Shown: positions 21,922 through 32,938, counted from the first letter of the stretch. The stretch: DNA of 64,000 nt from Tricholoma matsutake (GCA_026075535.2 AP026550.1:4898001-4962000), one strand, 5' to 3'. A program made the numbers and translations. The notes: generated from the letters alone by a model not told the origin.

Positions 21922-22084
21922 GGACAATGCAGTAATTTACAGTGCCCCACATGTCCTAGCGGACTCTGCATGGACTGTGTGGAGTCCGAGCTAGTCTGTA
22001 TGCAGAATCTGGGTCAATTTGATATCCTACGAGTTCCAAGCTTTTCAGACTTTATGAAAGTCATGACATGCCTACAAAATATAG

Positions 22085-22170
22085 GTGTGCAGAGCAAGGA
22101 TTGAACCCAAGACCTCCAAGTCATCACACAACAAACCAAACACATATGATCAACCAGTTGAGCCACAGGA
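22085..22170 (-). other. tRNA-like (Pol III type 2 promoter) unit, left arm of hAT-0
   Basis: On the minus strand TGGCTCAACTGG fits the A box and GGTTCAATCC fits the B box, about 50 bp apart. A cloverleaf with paired acceptor stem is not evident, so this looks like a tRNA-derived SINE head rather than a tRNA gene. Confidence 0.65.
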
Positions 22171-22963
22171 GAATTATTTGTTAGTAATACATAGTTTATT
22201 TATGACACTCAAACTCAAACTCAAGTATTTATCTTTCAAAAATTGAACAAATAAATTTTATTAACTGCATCCCTCACATCTAATGCGAGGGAGTAATCAA
22301 AGAAATACAAAAAAAACTAATAATAATTACATTACAAACTATAGATTTAAAAAAAAAACTCCCCCCAAAATGTGGGGGAGGGCTAAAAGAAAAAGAAGAA
22401 AAAAAAACCCACCCCACGACTCCACGATGGAGGCGGGTGGCTTGTCATCATTGTCGTTCCACTAGTGATCCACCCCACGAGCAGTTGCTCGTGAGGCTGG
22501 GGGTGCGTGGTGCGTTGTTGTCGTCTCCTTTCCCTGCATCTGGGCATTGTTCCACCCATGTTCCATCTCACGAGCAGTTGCTCATGAGGCTGGGGGTGGG
22601 TGGCTTGTCGTCATTCATCGCCATCGTTCCCCATTTGGGTTTCTGTATTTTTTTTGTTTGGGGGGGGGGGGAGGGGGGGGGTTTGGGCATGTCAGTGCGA
22701 CGTGGCGTGATTATGGAGGTTGGTGGGTGCTTACTAGGCAGGTATCCCCCTTCTGGGGTCTCCTGGCATCCCTGGGCACCCTCCTAGCCCGTGTCAACAG
22801 CCTCACATCCCATTTGAATGGGGAGGAGGGGATCGGGTAGGCATGTGCGTGCATTGTGCGTTTTTCATTGTGGCAGGTCGTGCCCAGTAGCATACAACCT
22901 AAAAGGCAATAAAATACAATTAGCTGATTGATAAAACAAAAAACAAAAAAAAACACTTACTAG

Positions 22964-22996
22964 GGGCCCAAACGATGATTATCGTCGTTTGGGCCC
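22964..22996. other. GGGCCCAAACGA palindrome of hAT-0
   Basis: Perfect 12 bp arms GGGCCCAAACGA (22964-22975) and TCGTTTGGGCCC (22985-22996) around a 9 bp loop. It is the best preserved of five such palindromes in the window. Confidence 0.85.
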
Positions 22997-23250
22997 GTTG
23001 TGTTGGCTTGGCTCATTGGGTCCTGTTGCATCGGCTCAGCTAGTTTGCTGTTTGTTGTTGATGGTGCAAGAGGCATCAGAGGCAGGGGCTGACTGGGCAG
23101 TGGTGGTGGTAGAGGGAGGTGGGAGGCAGTGGCATCGAGAGTGATGGTGGTGATCAACATCAACAATGATTGTTGACGCATCTTGAACTTGCACATGAGT
23201 CACATGATTTAAATACGGTTAGATAATGCAATTGTTTGCACTTACTGATA

Positions 23251-23325
23251 ACGGCTCTGTGGTGTAGTGGTTAATTGTGCTATTTATGCTTGGCAACAAG
23301 GCTTGGGGTTCAATTCTACTTTAAT
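23251..23325 (+). other. tRNA-like (Pol III type 2 promoter) unit, right arm of hAT-0
   Basis: TGGTGTAGTGG fits the A box and GGTTCAATTC the B box, spaced as in a tRNA. The 5' GGCTCTG has no pairing partner at the 3' side, so it is not a functional tRNA gene by eye. It faces outward, opposite to the unit at 22085-22170. Confidence 0.65.
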
Positions 23326-23650
23326 ACATAATTTTTCTGTAGTCAGCTAAGCCTCTGTTGTGCATCCACAGACTCAACTTGGACTTGACTTGGACATGTA
23401 TCTGTCCGAGTCTGTCTGAGTCTGAGTAAATTGATGTTGCTCGGACAAAGTCCGTGTGCACTCTGAGTAAAAGTCCAAAAATAGCTCACACTCCACAAAA
23501 GTCTGTGCAGACTCTCTAGGAGTCTGAGCAATATACAGGACATTTGAGCCAAATGAGTGGGTCCAGTCCGAGCTAGTCCATGTGGAGTCCACCAAATTCC
23601 GCGTGGACTGGCTTGGAATATGTGGGGCACAGTAAAGACCTCAGACAATG

Positions 23651-25238
23651 AGTCATTTGTACTTTCCCAGTTTTCCAATCAATTTCAGGATTATGCTTCC
23701 ATAACCATGGACATCCTATTATTAGATTGGTTTTCTCAAGATTGCACATTTCAAATATGGCTCGCTCCTGATGCTCCTGATACTTTAGTACCATAGTCAC
23801 CTCCTCCTTGATAGTTCCTCCACGATTGACTGTTCCATCAATATTGTACACCATTATAGGTTGCAACAGCTTGCACATGCTAATACCATTTCCAGTAATT
23901 AAGGATCAATTAATAAATAATCCTGTAGCACTGCTATTGAGCAATGCTTCCACATCAATTGCTGCATGCGTGTCACTGTCTTCAATCCCATAGTCAAAGT
24001 GATTTCAGGTTCTATTCATGCAGAGCGAATAAAGAATTTAGGTGCTTTTGGAAATGGCGCGTGACAATTTTCTTTGTCACATGATTGACAACAGTTGTAC
24101 TCCTCTTCGTCACATGACTCAGAACAGTTGTACTCCTCCTCAATATCTTTTTCTGGTTTGCTCTGGGTTTCCTTGGATACTAATACATTGTAATGATTCT
24201 GGGTCACCAATGGGGAAACCTTCACTGGGACTCTTCCACAAAATTCTTCTGCTTGCCTTCCTCCAGCTTCACTTCCTTGATTGTAGCTTCCCTAATCTTT
24301 CTTTTCTGCCTACAATTCCTAGCAATGTGTCCTAACTGCCCATAGTTAAAACATTTAAGTGGGGCTCGTCTCCCCACTTGATCAACCTCCATTGCATCTG
24401 CTGGTGCTGCTGACTCTGCAACTATAGGTGTCACTGCCATGGCCAGTGGCTGTGCCCTCGGAGTCTGCGCCTGAGATGCCTTTCCTTTCTTGGACCTTCC
24501 TCCTGATGGCTTTCCAAATTTGCAACTTCCATACATCAACTTTGATCCCGCCTGTTCCTGCCAATATTCCCGATCAAGGCGCATTGCCCAATTGTACCAC
24601 TCATACAACTTCTCTGGCATAGAAGGTAGTCAGTAAATAGACTTGAATAAAGAGGGATTTAATCCTGCTTTCAAAAACTCTACCAATGCGGCTTCTCCCA
24701 TATCTGTTTGCGAAGCTTCTGCTTTGAACTGCAGGGAACCTTGGCACATGGTCTTTAATTTAGCATTGGCTGTCGCCTAGGGATTAGGGTCTCCAAACTG
24801 TGCCTCCAATCTCTCCAGAAATTCCTTGAAGGTTGCAAATGGTTTGTTTCCTGCAGCGATTTGATTAATAGCCTCATTTCTCCAGAACTGTGCTTTCCCC
24901 CCCTGAATATATGAGAGAGCAAACATAATCCTAGACTTGGCTGTATGAAACTCTGGCTTCCTCCCATGGATGTACAATACTATAGAGCTGATGAAGGATT
25001 TTGTATTCTCCATGGTACTGTCAAAGATTTGTGGGGATGTGTACTTAGGTAAGCATGCTTTTCTATTTCCAGATTTCTCTGCCATCTCATCCTCCTGTGA
25101 CATCCACTCCACCATCTCCTCCATCTCATCATCTCTTTCTACTGTCATCTCTGGCTGTACTTCTGCTTGTCTGGGCTGTGATGCTGCCAACACTGACACT
25201 AATTGCGACATTTGGGCCATAAGCACATCAATTGTCAC
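23651..25238 (-). pseudogene. gypsy-C gag and protease
   Basis: Gag starts near 25238 with MTIDVLMAQMSQLVSVLA, an acidic linker and the capsid-like region KSRIMFALSYIQGGKAQFW. The downstream part has CFNYGQLGHIARNC, a CCHC knuckle with its second Cys changed to Tyr (24315-24356). The protease region has SSATGLFIN where D-S/T-G-A is expected, so the catalytic Asp seems lost, and later LIIGCPWLWKHNPEIDW. Stops and shifts occur near 24776, 24630, 24222 and 24016. It joins the RT part across hAT-0. Confidence 0.8.
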
Positions 25239-25774
25239 CTCTAGTGCTGGTGTGGGATCAGGATTAGGGCCGGGATTAGAAGTTGAGGGTTCAGATATAA
25301 TGGTAAAATCTGTGATGAATCACTTCTTCGACAAATTCAAGATTGTTCTTTGGGATCTCTCCAAATGTTTACAGGTCACATGATCATTCGTCGATCATTT
25401 GTCAATGGTTCGTCATTCATCAGGCACCTATTTTTGACACTTCAGATCAATAACCCTTCCAACAGCACCTGATCTTGGAGATAACACTGAATTTGGCTTG
25501 TAACTAAAATAGTCATCCGAATAGAGTGATGTAAATTGTGACTAAACCAGATCCAATTGGTTGTCTGGTTGCAGCTGTCCTAATGATGAGCGCTGCCTCT
25601 CGATCACTGGCAGTCGCAATGTAAGGCAAGGCCTGGCATCGGCTTATGAAAGAAAAGGTAGATTACATATATACAAGTACTTCCAGCTTGTGCTGAAAGG
25701 ATGAGTAATCGGATGTGGTGTGGTGAAACAATGATGTATGCGCAAGTAAGAGAAGGCACACTGATATGGCCTTC
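25239..25774 (-). other. gypsy-C leader region, no gene seen
   Basis: Sequence between the likely 5' LTR and the gag start. I see no open frame of note and no clear primer-binding site; the bases next to the LTR end (25774 downwards, minus strand) do not look like a usual tRNA complement. Confidence 0.4.
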
Positions 25775-26175
25775 TGTTAGGGTGACACCCACTATCTGCT
25801 AGCTAAGACCATGCAGGTTCTCTCTACAAGAAGGGGGTGGGATCCACGCACATGATGGGGGAATTGATGGTTTTGATGCGAGGGGTTATTAAGAGGTGAG
25901 TTTGTTGAGAAAGGCATTTCACACCACAAGTGTAGGTGGAATACGTAAGAGAACACAACTGGGGTCCCCTAGGCATATATTTAGGGTTTATATACCATGT
26001 TACATATATTGTACATTGTTGTTACTGACACACTCATACATGCATGTACATATTGATGCGTGCGACATAAAATTCTCACGCTATCAAAGTATAGCATCAT
26101 TTGGCATCATGTAGTGTAATTTGACATAATAAAATAAAAATGAAAGTTTATTAGGTAATGGGGTGGTTTCCTAAC
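25775..26175 (-). repeat. Probable 5' LTR of gypsy-C
   Basis: 401 bp bounded by TGTTAGG (25775) and CCTAACA (26175), a perfect 7 bp inverted repeat of TG...CA form. The base after 26175 is already LINE-D sequence, which supports this boundary. An AT-rich TATATACC stretch lies inside. No second copy is in the window, so the call rests on the ends and the position upstream of gag. Confidence 0.6.
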
Positions 26176-27170
26176 ATGGACAAGGTGAACAAGTTGATTG
26201 TATTGTCTCAGCTTCTGGGAGAACCCCCCTGGAGGTCGAACTCTTTGCTCTCCAACTGGGCATCTCTGCTGCTTGCAGTAAGGGGTGCAAAAAGTTGGTG
26301 ATCTTTTTGGATTTCACAATGGGCATCGAGTCCCTTGTCGATCCTAAACCACGCTCTGGGCAAATCTTTGCCCTGGATGCTTGTTGCTCTCTCCACCCCT
26401 GGCTATCTGGGGACAAGGAGAGAAACATTACATTCTGGCATGTCCCCTCAAAATTCGAGTGGGGTGTGCACAAGAAAGCTCATGATGTTGCTATGTCCAC
26501 CAAGATCTCTGCAGGTCAATGCACACAGACATCTCTAGACTACCTAAAGACCGAAGTCGAAAAAGCGGTCTGCAAGGATGGGCACACATGGTTCTCAGAG
26601 CCAGTGTATTGCGGATGGCATTTCCTAAGTTGTGTGTGCAGGGCATATGACCCCTGTCTGGTCCTGGCTAGTGTGATTGGTATGTCGTTGGCAGCTGGAG
26701 AATGTGGTTGACGAGTCTGTTAACCCTCATAAAGGGGGGCCCACCCACATTCAGGAGCGACTGTCGGGGTGGGGGGACATGACACCAGGTACAGGTTCGG
26801 GGAGGCACCTGAGCGCTTCCAGATCCAATGTCAGTTGTGCATTATGACAACTCAGTCGACTACACCTTCCTTTCCGAGCTGAGAGGCTCACATCGGGGCG
26901 GCAGTTTCCCCTAAATCTTGCACTCATACCCATAGAGTCTTGAGGGACACATCGTCAAGTGCAGGTTGTCGGTATGCCACCACTGGCAAATCTGTTTAAT
27001 CGATAAAAGGGGCCTCCTTAGTAGTCGTCGCAGTTATCTAGGTGGTTGGTGCGAAGATTAGCAGGGGGATGACTTGGATCGGGTGTAGTGTACTTAGTTT
27101 GTATGTCTCTGCTGCGGACTGCATTTGGGCGCTGCATTATAAATTTTTGACCCAAAAAAACAAAAAACAA
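26176..27170 (+). mobile_element. LINE-D, 3' LINE fragment (RNase H remnant and 3' UTR)
   Basis: Starts inside RNase H next to the gypsy-C LTR. It encodes EVELFALQ, FLDFTMGIESL and FWHVPSKFEWG-like sequence, then jumps from the WHFL segment to the 3' end (CRAYDPCLVLASVIGM), so the Cys/His finger is deleted. It ends with the standard 3' UTR and TTTTTGACCC plus A-rich tail at 27154-27170. It abuts the target duplication of the HAL-like copy 3. Confidence 0.85.
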
Positions 27171-27184
27171 ATGGGCCTCTTTGT

Positions 27185-28230
27185 TCAGTGCTGCCCCTCC
27201 CCATATCACTGGGTTCATCCGCCATCCCAGAGTTGGTGGAGGATGAGCCTCCGTTGTCGAGAGATGAGAGGGTGGAAATAACAGCCACCTCTCATGGGTT
27301 TCTACACATACTGGAGGCTATGACGATTTTTGTTGGTACCGTCCGAGTATCTGCCGTTCCGCTCACAGAGAGGAACATATGGTGTCAGATGGCCTGGGAT
27401 TTATTCACGGCCACCTGGCAATTGTCCGAGACGATGTCGGCAGAACTAGCAGCTGCCGCGTCGCCTCTCGATCTCACGTCTCCAGAAGCCTTTTGAGCTT
27501 CCTATGCGGCGATGCAAACAGCTCAATCAGAGCCTCAACCTGGGGAACCCTTGTCCCCAGTATGGCGCCGTTGTCCTTGAGGCCCTCGGAGACAGCAGCG
27601 CCGCAACCTATAGGGGGGAACACCCCTCCACAACTATGCCCACCAAACAATTGGTGGCCAATATTGGGATAGTGGCAGTTCGCCACTACCCTCTACCTTC
27701 TCCCCGCTGCGGGGGGGATGTTGTCATCGAGTGCATGCACATGCTGGCATTTGCTTGAAGGGGGCTTGGCCCCCTGCCTACAGTAGTTCTGGTGAACAAC
27801 CAGCTACCACATCTCTGTCACTCATGCGTAGGCACAGTGATGGTCCACCTCATTCGTCCGGGGTGGTCAATCCTCGTTGGCTGGGAGTAGGCAGTCGGAT
27901 ATTCCTCCCGCAAGGGGGGATTTATGGTGAATTGACACCACTGTGCCTGATCTGACTTTGGTTGGATATGTGGCCGGGGGACTGGTTTGCACCAGTGGAC
28001 GATCTAATGGCTAGCTTCTGGAGGGGGGGGCTCCCCCTCCAGATTATTGCCTTTCCTGGCTGAGAGGCCAACATCTGTGGCACTGCCCACCTAAAGTGGC
28101 TAAAACAGGGACCCGGGTGGGAGATGGGTGAGGGGAATGCGTAGATATAGTAGTACCCTAGTTTGTACCCTGCTCCACAGACTGCGCTCGAGCCCCGCGT
28201 TATAAATTGTTGACCCAAAAAAAAAAAAAA
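27185..28230 (+). mobile_element. HAL-like element copy 3, 5'-truncated
   Basis: Flanked by the 14 bp duplication ATGGGCCTCTTTGT (27171-27184 and 28231-28244). It starts in the middle of the element's ORF (AIPELVEDEPPLSRDERVEI), keeps WCQMAWDLF intact, and then has the G-rich 3' region and a SINE-like 3' end: GTAGATATAGTAGTACC, CTGCGCTCGAGCCCCGCG and TTATAAATTGTTGACCC plus poly(A). No RT is encoded. The host sequence is a reverse LINE ORF1 fragment. Confidence 0.88.
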
Positions 28231-28244
28231 ATGGGCCTCTTTGT

Positions 28245-28420
28245 GGTGTTGGCCGGCACAGACCAGACACTTGGTCTGTGGAGCTCTGCATGCTGGAGTG
28301 GGATGACCCCACTTCCAATGTCGTTGGCATAGTGGGAGTCCAGGGTTTGCCCTGGCTGCCCTAACATAAGTGACATAGCATCCAAATTGGATGCCACACC
28401 CGATGAGTGCCTTAGCGTGT
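28245..28420 (-). pseudogene. LINE ORF1 fragment (zinc-knuckle region)
   Basis: Reverse-oriented match to LINE-C 9735-9925, including the region coding CLVC and the CQRCWKWG-like knuckle. It is the target of HAL-like copy 3 and ends where LTR1 begins at 28421. Confidence 0.8.
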
Positions 28421-29126
28421 TGTCAAGAACCATTCCTCACCCGATCAGAACCCGCATCTGTCCGATCCTTTTCTGCACCTCGAACCCGATTTTGTCTATG
28501 CCTCCTGATTTCGTTCCCAGCCGCCTTGCACTGCCCACACTGCTGTGCACCAGGCCACCTTGTACAGCATCTATGGCTGCCTTCCCAAGGCTGCTGTCTC
28601 TATTGCAAATTCGACTGTGGGTTCCTGTGTGGCTCCCGCTAGATAATTTATCTACGCAGTCAAGACACTGCCACAGTCTTTGTTCCTGTTCCACATTATT
28701 CTGGACTACAGTATTTAAGCTTAGTTAGTTTCACCTTGTACTCCTCAGTTCGTATATTGACATAGACTTGACTTTAAACTTGTCAATCCAAATCTTATTC
28801 CACTCCTACCTCTGTCCTCTAAGAGTCTGAACTCCATTCGACTCAACCTCTAGTCTCCCTCTAAAGTTCTAACCTCACCTGAACTTAATCTAAGTCCCTC
28901 CGTACTCCTTCCCACATTTGCCCACACTTTCCCGCTCCTACCTCTAAACCCTCAACTTGAAATTAGGACCCCAGATGAGGTGAAGGGTGCAGCTTCTAAC
29001 AAGCTGAAGCCAAGTCCTTTCCATTTCCCCTCCTGCAGAATCCGCATCGACCCGACAAACTCCCGCTATCATCACCCGCAGTGTCTGGTCGGATTCCGAA
29101 GCGGCCTTTAGGATCAGTTCTTAACA
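28421..29126 (+). repeat. 5' LTR of an LTR1 gypsy element
   Basis: 706 bp from TGTCAAGAAC to GTTCTTAACA. It matches the solo LTR at 3123-3819 in reverse and the split LTR at 51992-53706. Gag starts 40 bp after it, so it is a 5' LTR. The promoter-like AGTATTTAAGC lies about 285 bp from its start. Confidence 0.92.
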
Positions 29127-29166
29127 GTATATACGAACTCACACTTCACTTGTCTCTTCTCCTCCT

Positions 29167-29917
29167 ATGACCCCAACCAGAACTCACCAGCGCACAACCA
29201 GGAATTCCCAATGCGCCAGCACTATCCCAGGGATCTCTGCAATCCAGCGATCCACCCTTTCCGACCCTCGTCCCACCACTACTTTTGGAGTGTCTTCCAG
29301 ACCCTCAAACATATTCCAACAAATTGGCTCAGGAGCCCCTTCAATCAGTGCCAATCTCATGTCTACCCATGCCCCACATCCTTCCACTAACCCAGAAGAC
29401 TTTCGATCAAGAACTCCCCTTGAGTACATAGGGGACATCAACCAGCCTGAACCCTATGGGTTGGAAGATCGTGGTCTAGAGGACGGACCTCCCAGCGGAC
29501 CCGACAGCCCTGGGGGTGACCCCGATCCCAATGATCCTGACGATCAACCTCCTGCAGGGGGAAACCCTGATCCAGGGGATAGGTTCATAGATGTTCTTTA
29601 CAACCTCTCGGAGAGTATCTGCACCCTCCGACAAAACAACGCACCCAAGACCGAGAAAATCAAAGTTTGCAACCCCAACACTTTTGATGGCTCCAACCCA
29701 AAGAAACTTAGAGACTTCCTAGTCTTGTGTAACCTTCATTTCTGTGACTGTCCACACGTATTTTCTTCTGATGAGAAAAAGATCATATTTATCCTTTCTT
29801 ATCTCAAGGGATCAGCTCTCAGTTGGTTTGAACCCAGACTTAATGACCCGACTGATTAGGGCAGACTTTGATGAATGATACAATTGGAATAACTGTCTCC
29901 TTTCATTACCCTCGACT
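29167..29917 (+). pseudogene. Ty3/gypsy gag of the LTR1 family, interrupted
   Basis: From ATG at 29167: Ser/Thr/Pro-rich N-terminus, an acidic Gly/Pro/Asp-rich linker (PGGDPDPNDPDDQPPAGG), then the capsid-like segment KVCNPNTFDGSNPKKLRDF and IIFILSYLKGSALSWFEP, typical of gypsy gag. A stop at 29857-29859 follows LNDPTD, and the hAT-like insertion at 29918 splits the rest. Gag-like sequence resumes at 30963 and is cut off by HAL-like copy 1 at 31089. Protease and pol are absent. Confidence 0.85.
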
Positions 29918-30954
29918 TAGTGATGTGCAAGGCTTGGCCCAAAGCCCTCAAGCCCTAGAAGCCTGAGCCAAGCTGAGCCTTGGAGCAGGCTTGGTAGGGC
30001 TTGGCTCAATGTTTCTGAAGCCTGAGCTGAGCCCTTAAGCCCCGGCTTTGTGGCTGTGATCAGCGAGGATCATTGTGCACCATCTCTACTCCTCCCTTTG
30101 TCTATTGGAAGCTTCTGGTGTACAGCAGCAAGCAATTGCTTGCTGTCTGGCTTACAGGAGCTGCTCAGATGAGGTTGGAGCAAGGGGCAGCACAAGCAAG
30201 GAGCACAGTGATGAGTGACACAAAGTCAAACTGGCAAGAAACATCATGTGCTAATCTGTGCAAGTGATGCAGACCAGCGGATGTGTCATCCACTGCATCA
30301 TGAGTGCATAACTCAGTTAGCGCCCACAATTCCATCATCCTGTGGTGATGTGGCGACACAGCCTTATTTCATAGTGTGGTCAGTGGGTGGGCCAGTGCTA
30401 TAGGGATTACTGTGTGTGTACCTTGTGGGTATCCTGCTCCACAGGTCTCCCGGCACCTCCAATGCATTACTTCATGATATATTATGTGTTTGACACACAT
30501 TCCATTTGCATAGTCTTGAACCATTGTCATTATAGAGAAATAGAACAATCTGGATGGGAAAAATATATGTAAGTTAGTATTAGCAATAAGAAGAGTAAAA
30601 AACTGACTTACATTGCATCCTTGAAGTTGAAGATGTGGACGAGTCATGTTGATGCATGTCATTAATCGACGTCCGGCAACTCCCAGTTCTATGACAACAT
30701 AACATTGGCATTAGAATTGTAGCAAGTATATTAATGTCCATAACTTCTTGTATTTATGACTTTTCGATGGATTTCTATTGTTATATTGACATTCATTACC
30801 AGTTTCTCAAATCCCCTCTTCAAGCCCCAGCCCAAGCCTGAGCCAAGCCAAGCCAAGCCTGAGCCTGGTACCAAGGCCTGGCTCACAGCCCAAGCCGACT
30901 CAAGCTGAGCCCAAGCCCCAGCTTTCGAGCCGAGCCAGGCCCTGCACATCACTA
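29918..30954. mobile_element. Compact hAT-like non-autonomous element
   Basis: 1037 bp with ends TAGTGATGTGCA and TGCACATCACTA (perfect 12 bp) and an 8 bp duplication CCTCGACT/CCTCCACT (29910-29917, 30955-30962). Both subterminal regions are full of short AAGCC/GGCTTGG repeats, probable transposase-binding sites. No long open frame is inside. It lies in the gag gene of the LTR1 element, which reads on after it. Confidence 0.92.
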
Positions 30955-30962
30955 CCTCCACT

Positions 30963-31088
30963 ACCTGAAAACCTCCTACCGATGACACTACCACCCCTGA
31001 TACTGGGAAGAATTACATCCATTACACTCTCCAGATGATGACCATAACAGTGATGAAAATTTGCCAAGGATAGAAGAAGTGATACCAC
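30963..31088 (+). pseudogene. gypsy gag remnant after the hAT-like element
   Basis: Short acidic, Pro/Thr-rich coding-like stretch (LPENLLP, then TTPDTGKNYI in a second frame) following the 3' target duplication. It ends at the start of HAL-like copy 1. The link to the upstream gag is by position. Confidence 0.5.
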
Positions 31089-31779
31089 CATGCTCCTTGA
31101 TCTGTTACAACCACCATAAACAGTGGTAAACACCTCTGCTCAACATTGTGCACGACATTGAGACTGCTTCAGACATCTGATCTTTGATCGGACTTCACTA
31201 TTACGAACACTTTTGGTGACTCTAGGCCTGCCCTGATTTGCTAAAAGATCCGTCCATCCAATCTCCAGGGATGTCCCAGTCATTGTTTCTGACAATGACT
31301 GCTATTAGTCTTGTTCTTCTGGGCTTCGAGGATCCTGGCTAGGTGAGTGTAGTCAACAACAGAGTAGTCTGGGTCCCTATGGGGGCTTAGAGTGGGTGTG
31401 GGATGCCTACTTCAATGCTTGCCCACATCAATGCACTCATTCAGCTGGGGGAGGTCTGGCTTGGGAGGGAGACACCTTTACTGGATTGTTGGTCATCCTG
31501 GGGGCCTCCAACCTCCATTCTCTGTGAGTCTCTATTACTAGGGACATGCTACACTGACTACCTACTTGGAATATACCATCGTTAAAAGGGGCTGAGTGAC
31601 AGTGCCCCCGGTGGCTAGATCAACACTTGGGTGGCCGCTTCTCACCACCAACTCTCTACCTCCGGCGCTCACTCCCCTGGGGTGTCCAGAACTGGGTTTG
31701 ATCTTCTCCCACTAGGCAGCAGGAGGTGCGGCCTGCTTGCCCCCTCGGAGCAGTTGGAGGCGGCATTGGGTGGGCTCAG

Positions 31780-32037
31780 GTGTAAGCCTGCTTATGTACA
31801 CATTGACTCTTATTTGTACACAGTTCAAGATCCTGGCCATATTAACTATGTGTCACATCACATTTTCCCCATTCTTCCTTTCCCCCATATATTCCACTTG
31901 TCTTATACTTTGATATCATTGTCTACCCTTAACACCACATTGTTGTCCTGTCACCTTGGTGATTTGACGTGAGTGTTATGTTAATCTTTCCCTTTCTAGT
32001 GTTACCTATCCCCAACTATGGGGTAGGTTTCCATCAG
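31780..32037 (+). other. Intron-like segment, present in copy 1 and absent from copy 2
   Basis: Starts GTGTAAGC after CAG and ends CCATCAG. Copy 2 (36240-36250) joins the flanking sequence directly. Precise GT...AG limits suggest a spliced intron; an insertion is the alternative. Confidence 0.55.
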
Positions 32038-32122
32038 GACTGGTATCCGGGCCTGGCTGTTGTCATTCACATGCTGCATATCTTGACTCCTACCATCATC
32101 TACCAGCACTAACTCGCTCTCA

Positions 32123-32938
32123 ATGCCTAAATGGCTAACCAGAGACCAAACCACACACCGGGGCCCTCATGACCCCTCCCTATTTATGGGTGATATCTCT
32201 GATGATGACGCCCAAGACTACAAAACCCAGTCTGAACAGAGTGGACTGGAGTTTGATGCAACCCTCAATGCATTGCGGGATTTATGGGCAGGGGAGAACC
32301 TCTCCAACCTAGATGATGACAATGACACTCTGGCTATGCAGGAGGCCATTGCTTATGTCGAAGGCAGCACTAGGCTTGCCTCGAGGGAAACCCTTGACTG
32401 TCTGGGGTGGGCCAAGGTATCATCACTGCACACAACAGATACACTTGCAACCTTGAATGAGAGGAAGAGAACATACAGGGGCTTGGCATCACTGAGCTCC
32501 TTTATCCAGAGGTGCCCCCTGCCTCTTCACTGTGGTCGTCCTCCATCCCTGAGTTGGTGGAGGACAAACTGCCATTGTCTAGGGATGAGAGGTTGGAGAT
32601 TGAATCCACCTCTCATGCCCTTTTATATTTACTGGATGCTATGACAACTTTCATTGGTACCATCTGGGTATCTGCAGTTCCTCCCAATGAGAGGGACTCA
32701 TGGTGACAGATGGCATGGGAGCTCTTCACTGTCACCTGGCAATTCTCAGAGAGCATGTCAGAGCAGCTTCAGGCTATGGCAGCTCCTCTAGATCTTACAT
32801 CTCCAGCAGCCTTCCAGGCTTCCTACACAGTGATGCAAGCTGCTCAATCTGCTCCCAAAGCAGCAGAGCCTCCAGCTGGGCAACCCTTGTCCCCAGAATG
32901 GCACCATCATCCTCATAATCAACGACCACACCATGGTT
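32123..32938 (+). pseudogene. ORF protein of the HAL-like element, unknown function
   Basis: ATG at 32123 gives MPKWLTRDQTTHRGP, an acidic region (ISDDDAQD, NLDDDNDT) and, after a frameshift near 32480, SIPELVEDKLPLSRDERLEI, a helical LLYLLDAMTTFIG and, after TGA 32704-32706, QMAWELFTVTWQFSESMSEQ, ending in Pro/Ala/Gln-rich sequence. Copy 3 has TGT (Cys) where copy 1 has TGA, so the stop is a lesion. I recognise no domain and see no similarity to ORF1 of the LINEs here. Its preservation between copies hints that it matters to the element. Confidence 0.6.

Larger units (their letters stand above)
21930..23642. mobile_element. hAT-0, non-autonomous hAT-like element with tRNA-like units
   Basis: A 1713 bp insertion in gypsy-C. 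Terminal inverted repeats of about 75 bp match imperfectly (ACAGTGCCCCACAT and GTCCGAGCTAGTC at both ends). Target duplication is GGACAATG/AGACAATG (21922-21929 and 23643-23650). Removing it brings protease (WKTGKVQMTHC) and linker (CPKECNVYG) together. Inside are an outward-facing tRNA-like unit near each end, hairpins at 22272-22293, 22359-22381, 22476-22493 and 22566-22587, and the palindrome at 22964-22996. There is no transposase. Confidence 0.82.
20980..26175 (-). mobile_element. gypsy-C, decayed Ty3/gypsy element
   Basis: In minus orientation: LTR at 26175-25775, leader, gag with CCHC knuckle (25238-24222), protease (about 24000-23651), then RT (21921-20980). It is split by hAT-0 (21930-23642) and cut off in RT by hAT-1 at 20979. 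The distal flank (26176 on) is LINE-D sequence, so gypsy-C jumped into a LINE. The other LTR is not in the window. Confidence 0.82.

Noticed and set aside
22261..22800. CRISPR-like array from repeated GAGCAGTTGCTCGTGAGGCTGGGGGTG
   Set aside because: Only two or three irregularly spaced hairpins inside a eukaryotic DNA transposon; no regular spacers.
23251..23325. A genuine tRNA gene
   Set aside because: A and B boxes are good, but the acceptor stem has no 3' partner and the anticodon arm does not fold convincingly. It is better seen as a tRNA-like promoter or SINE head.
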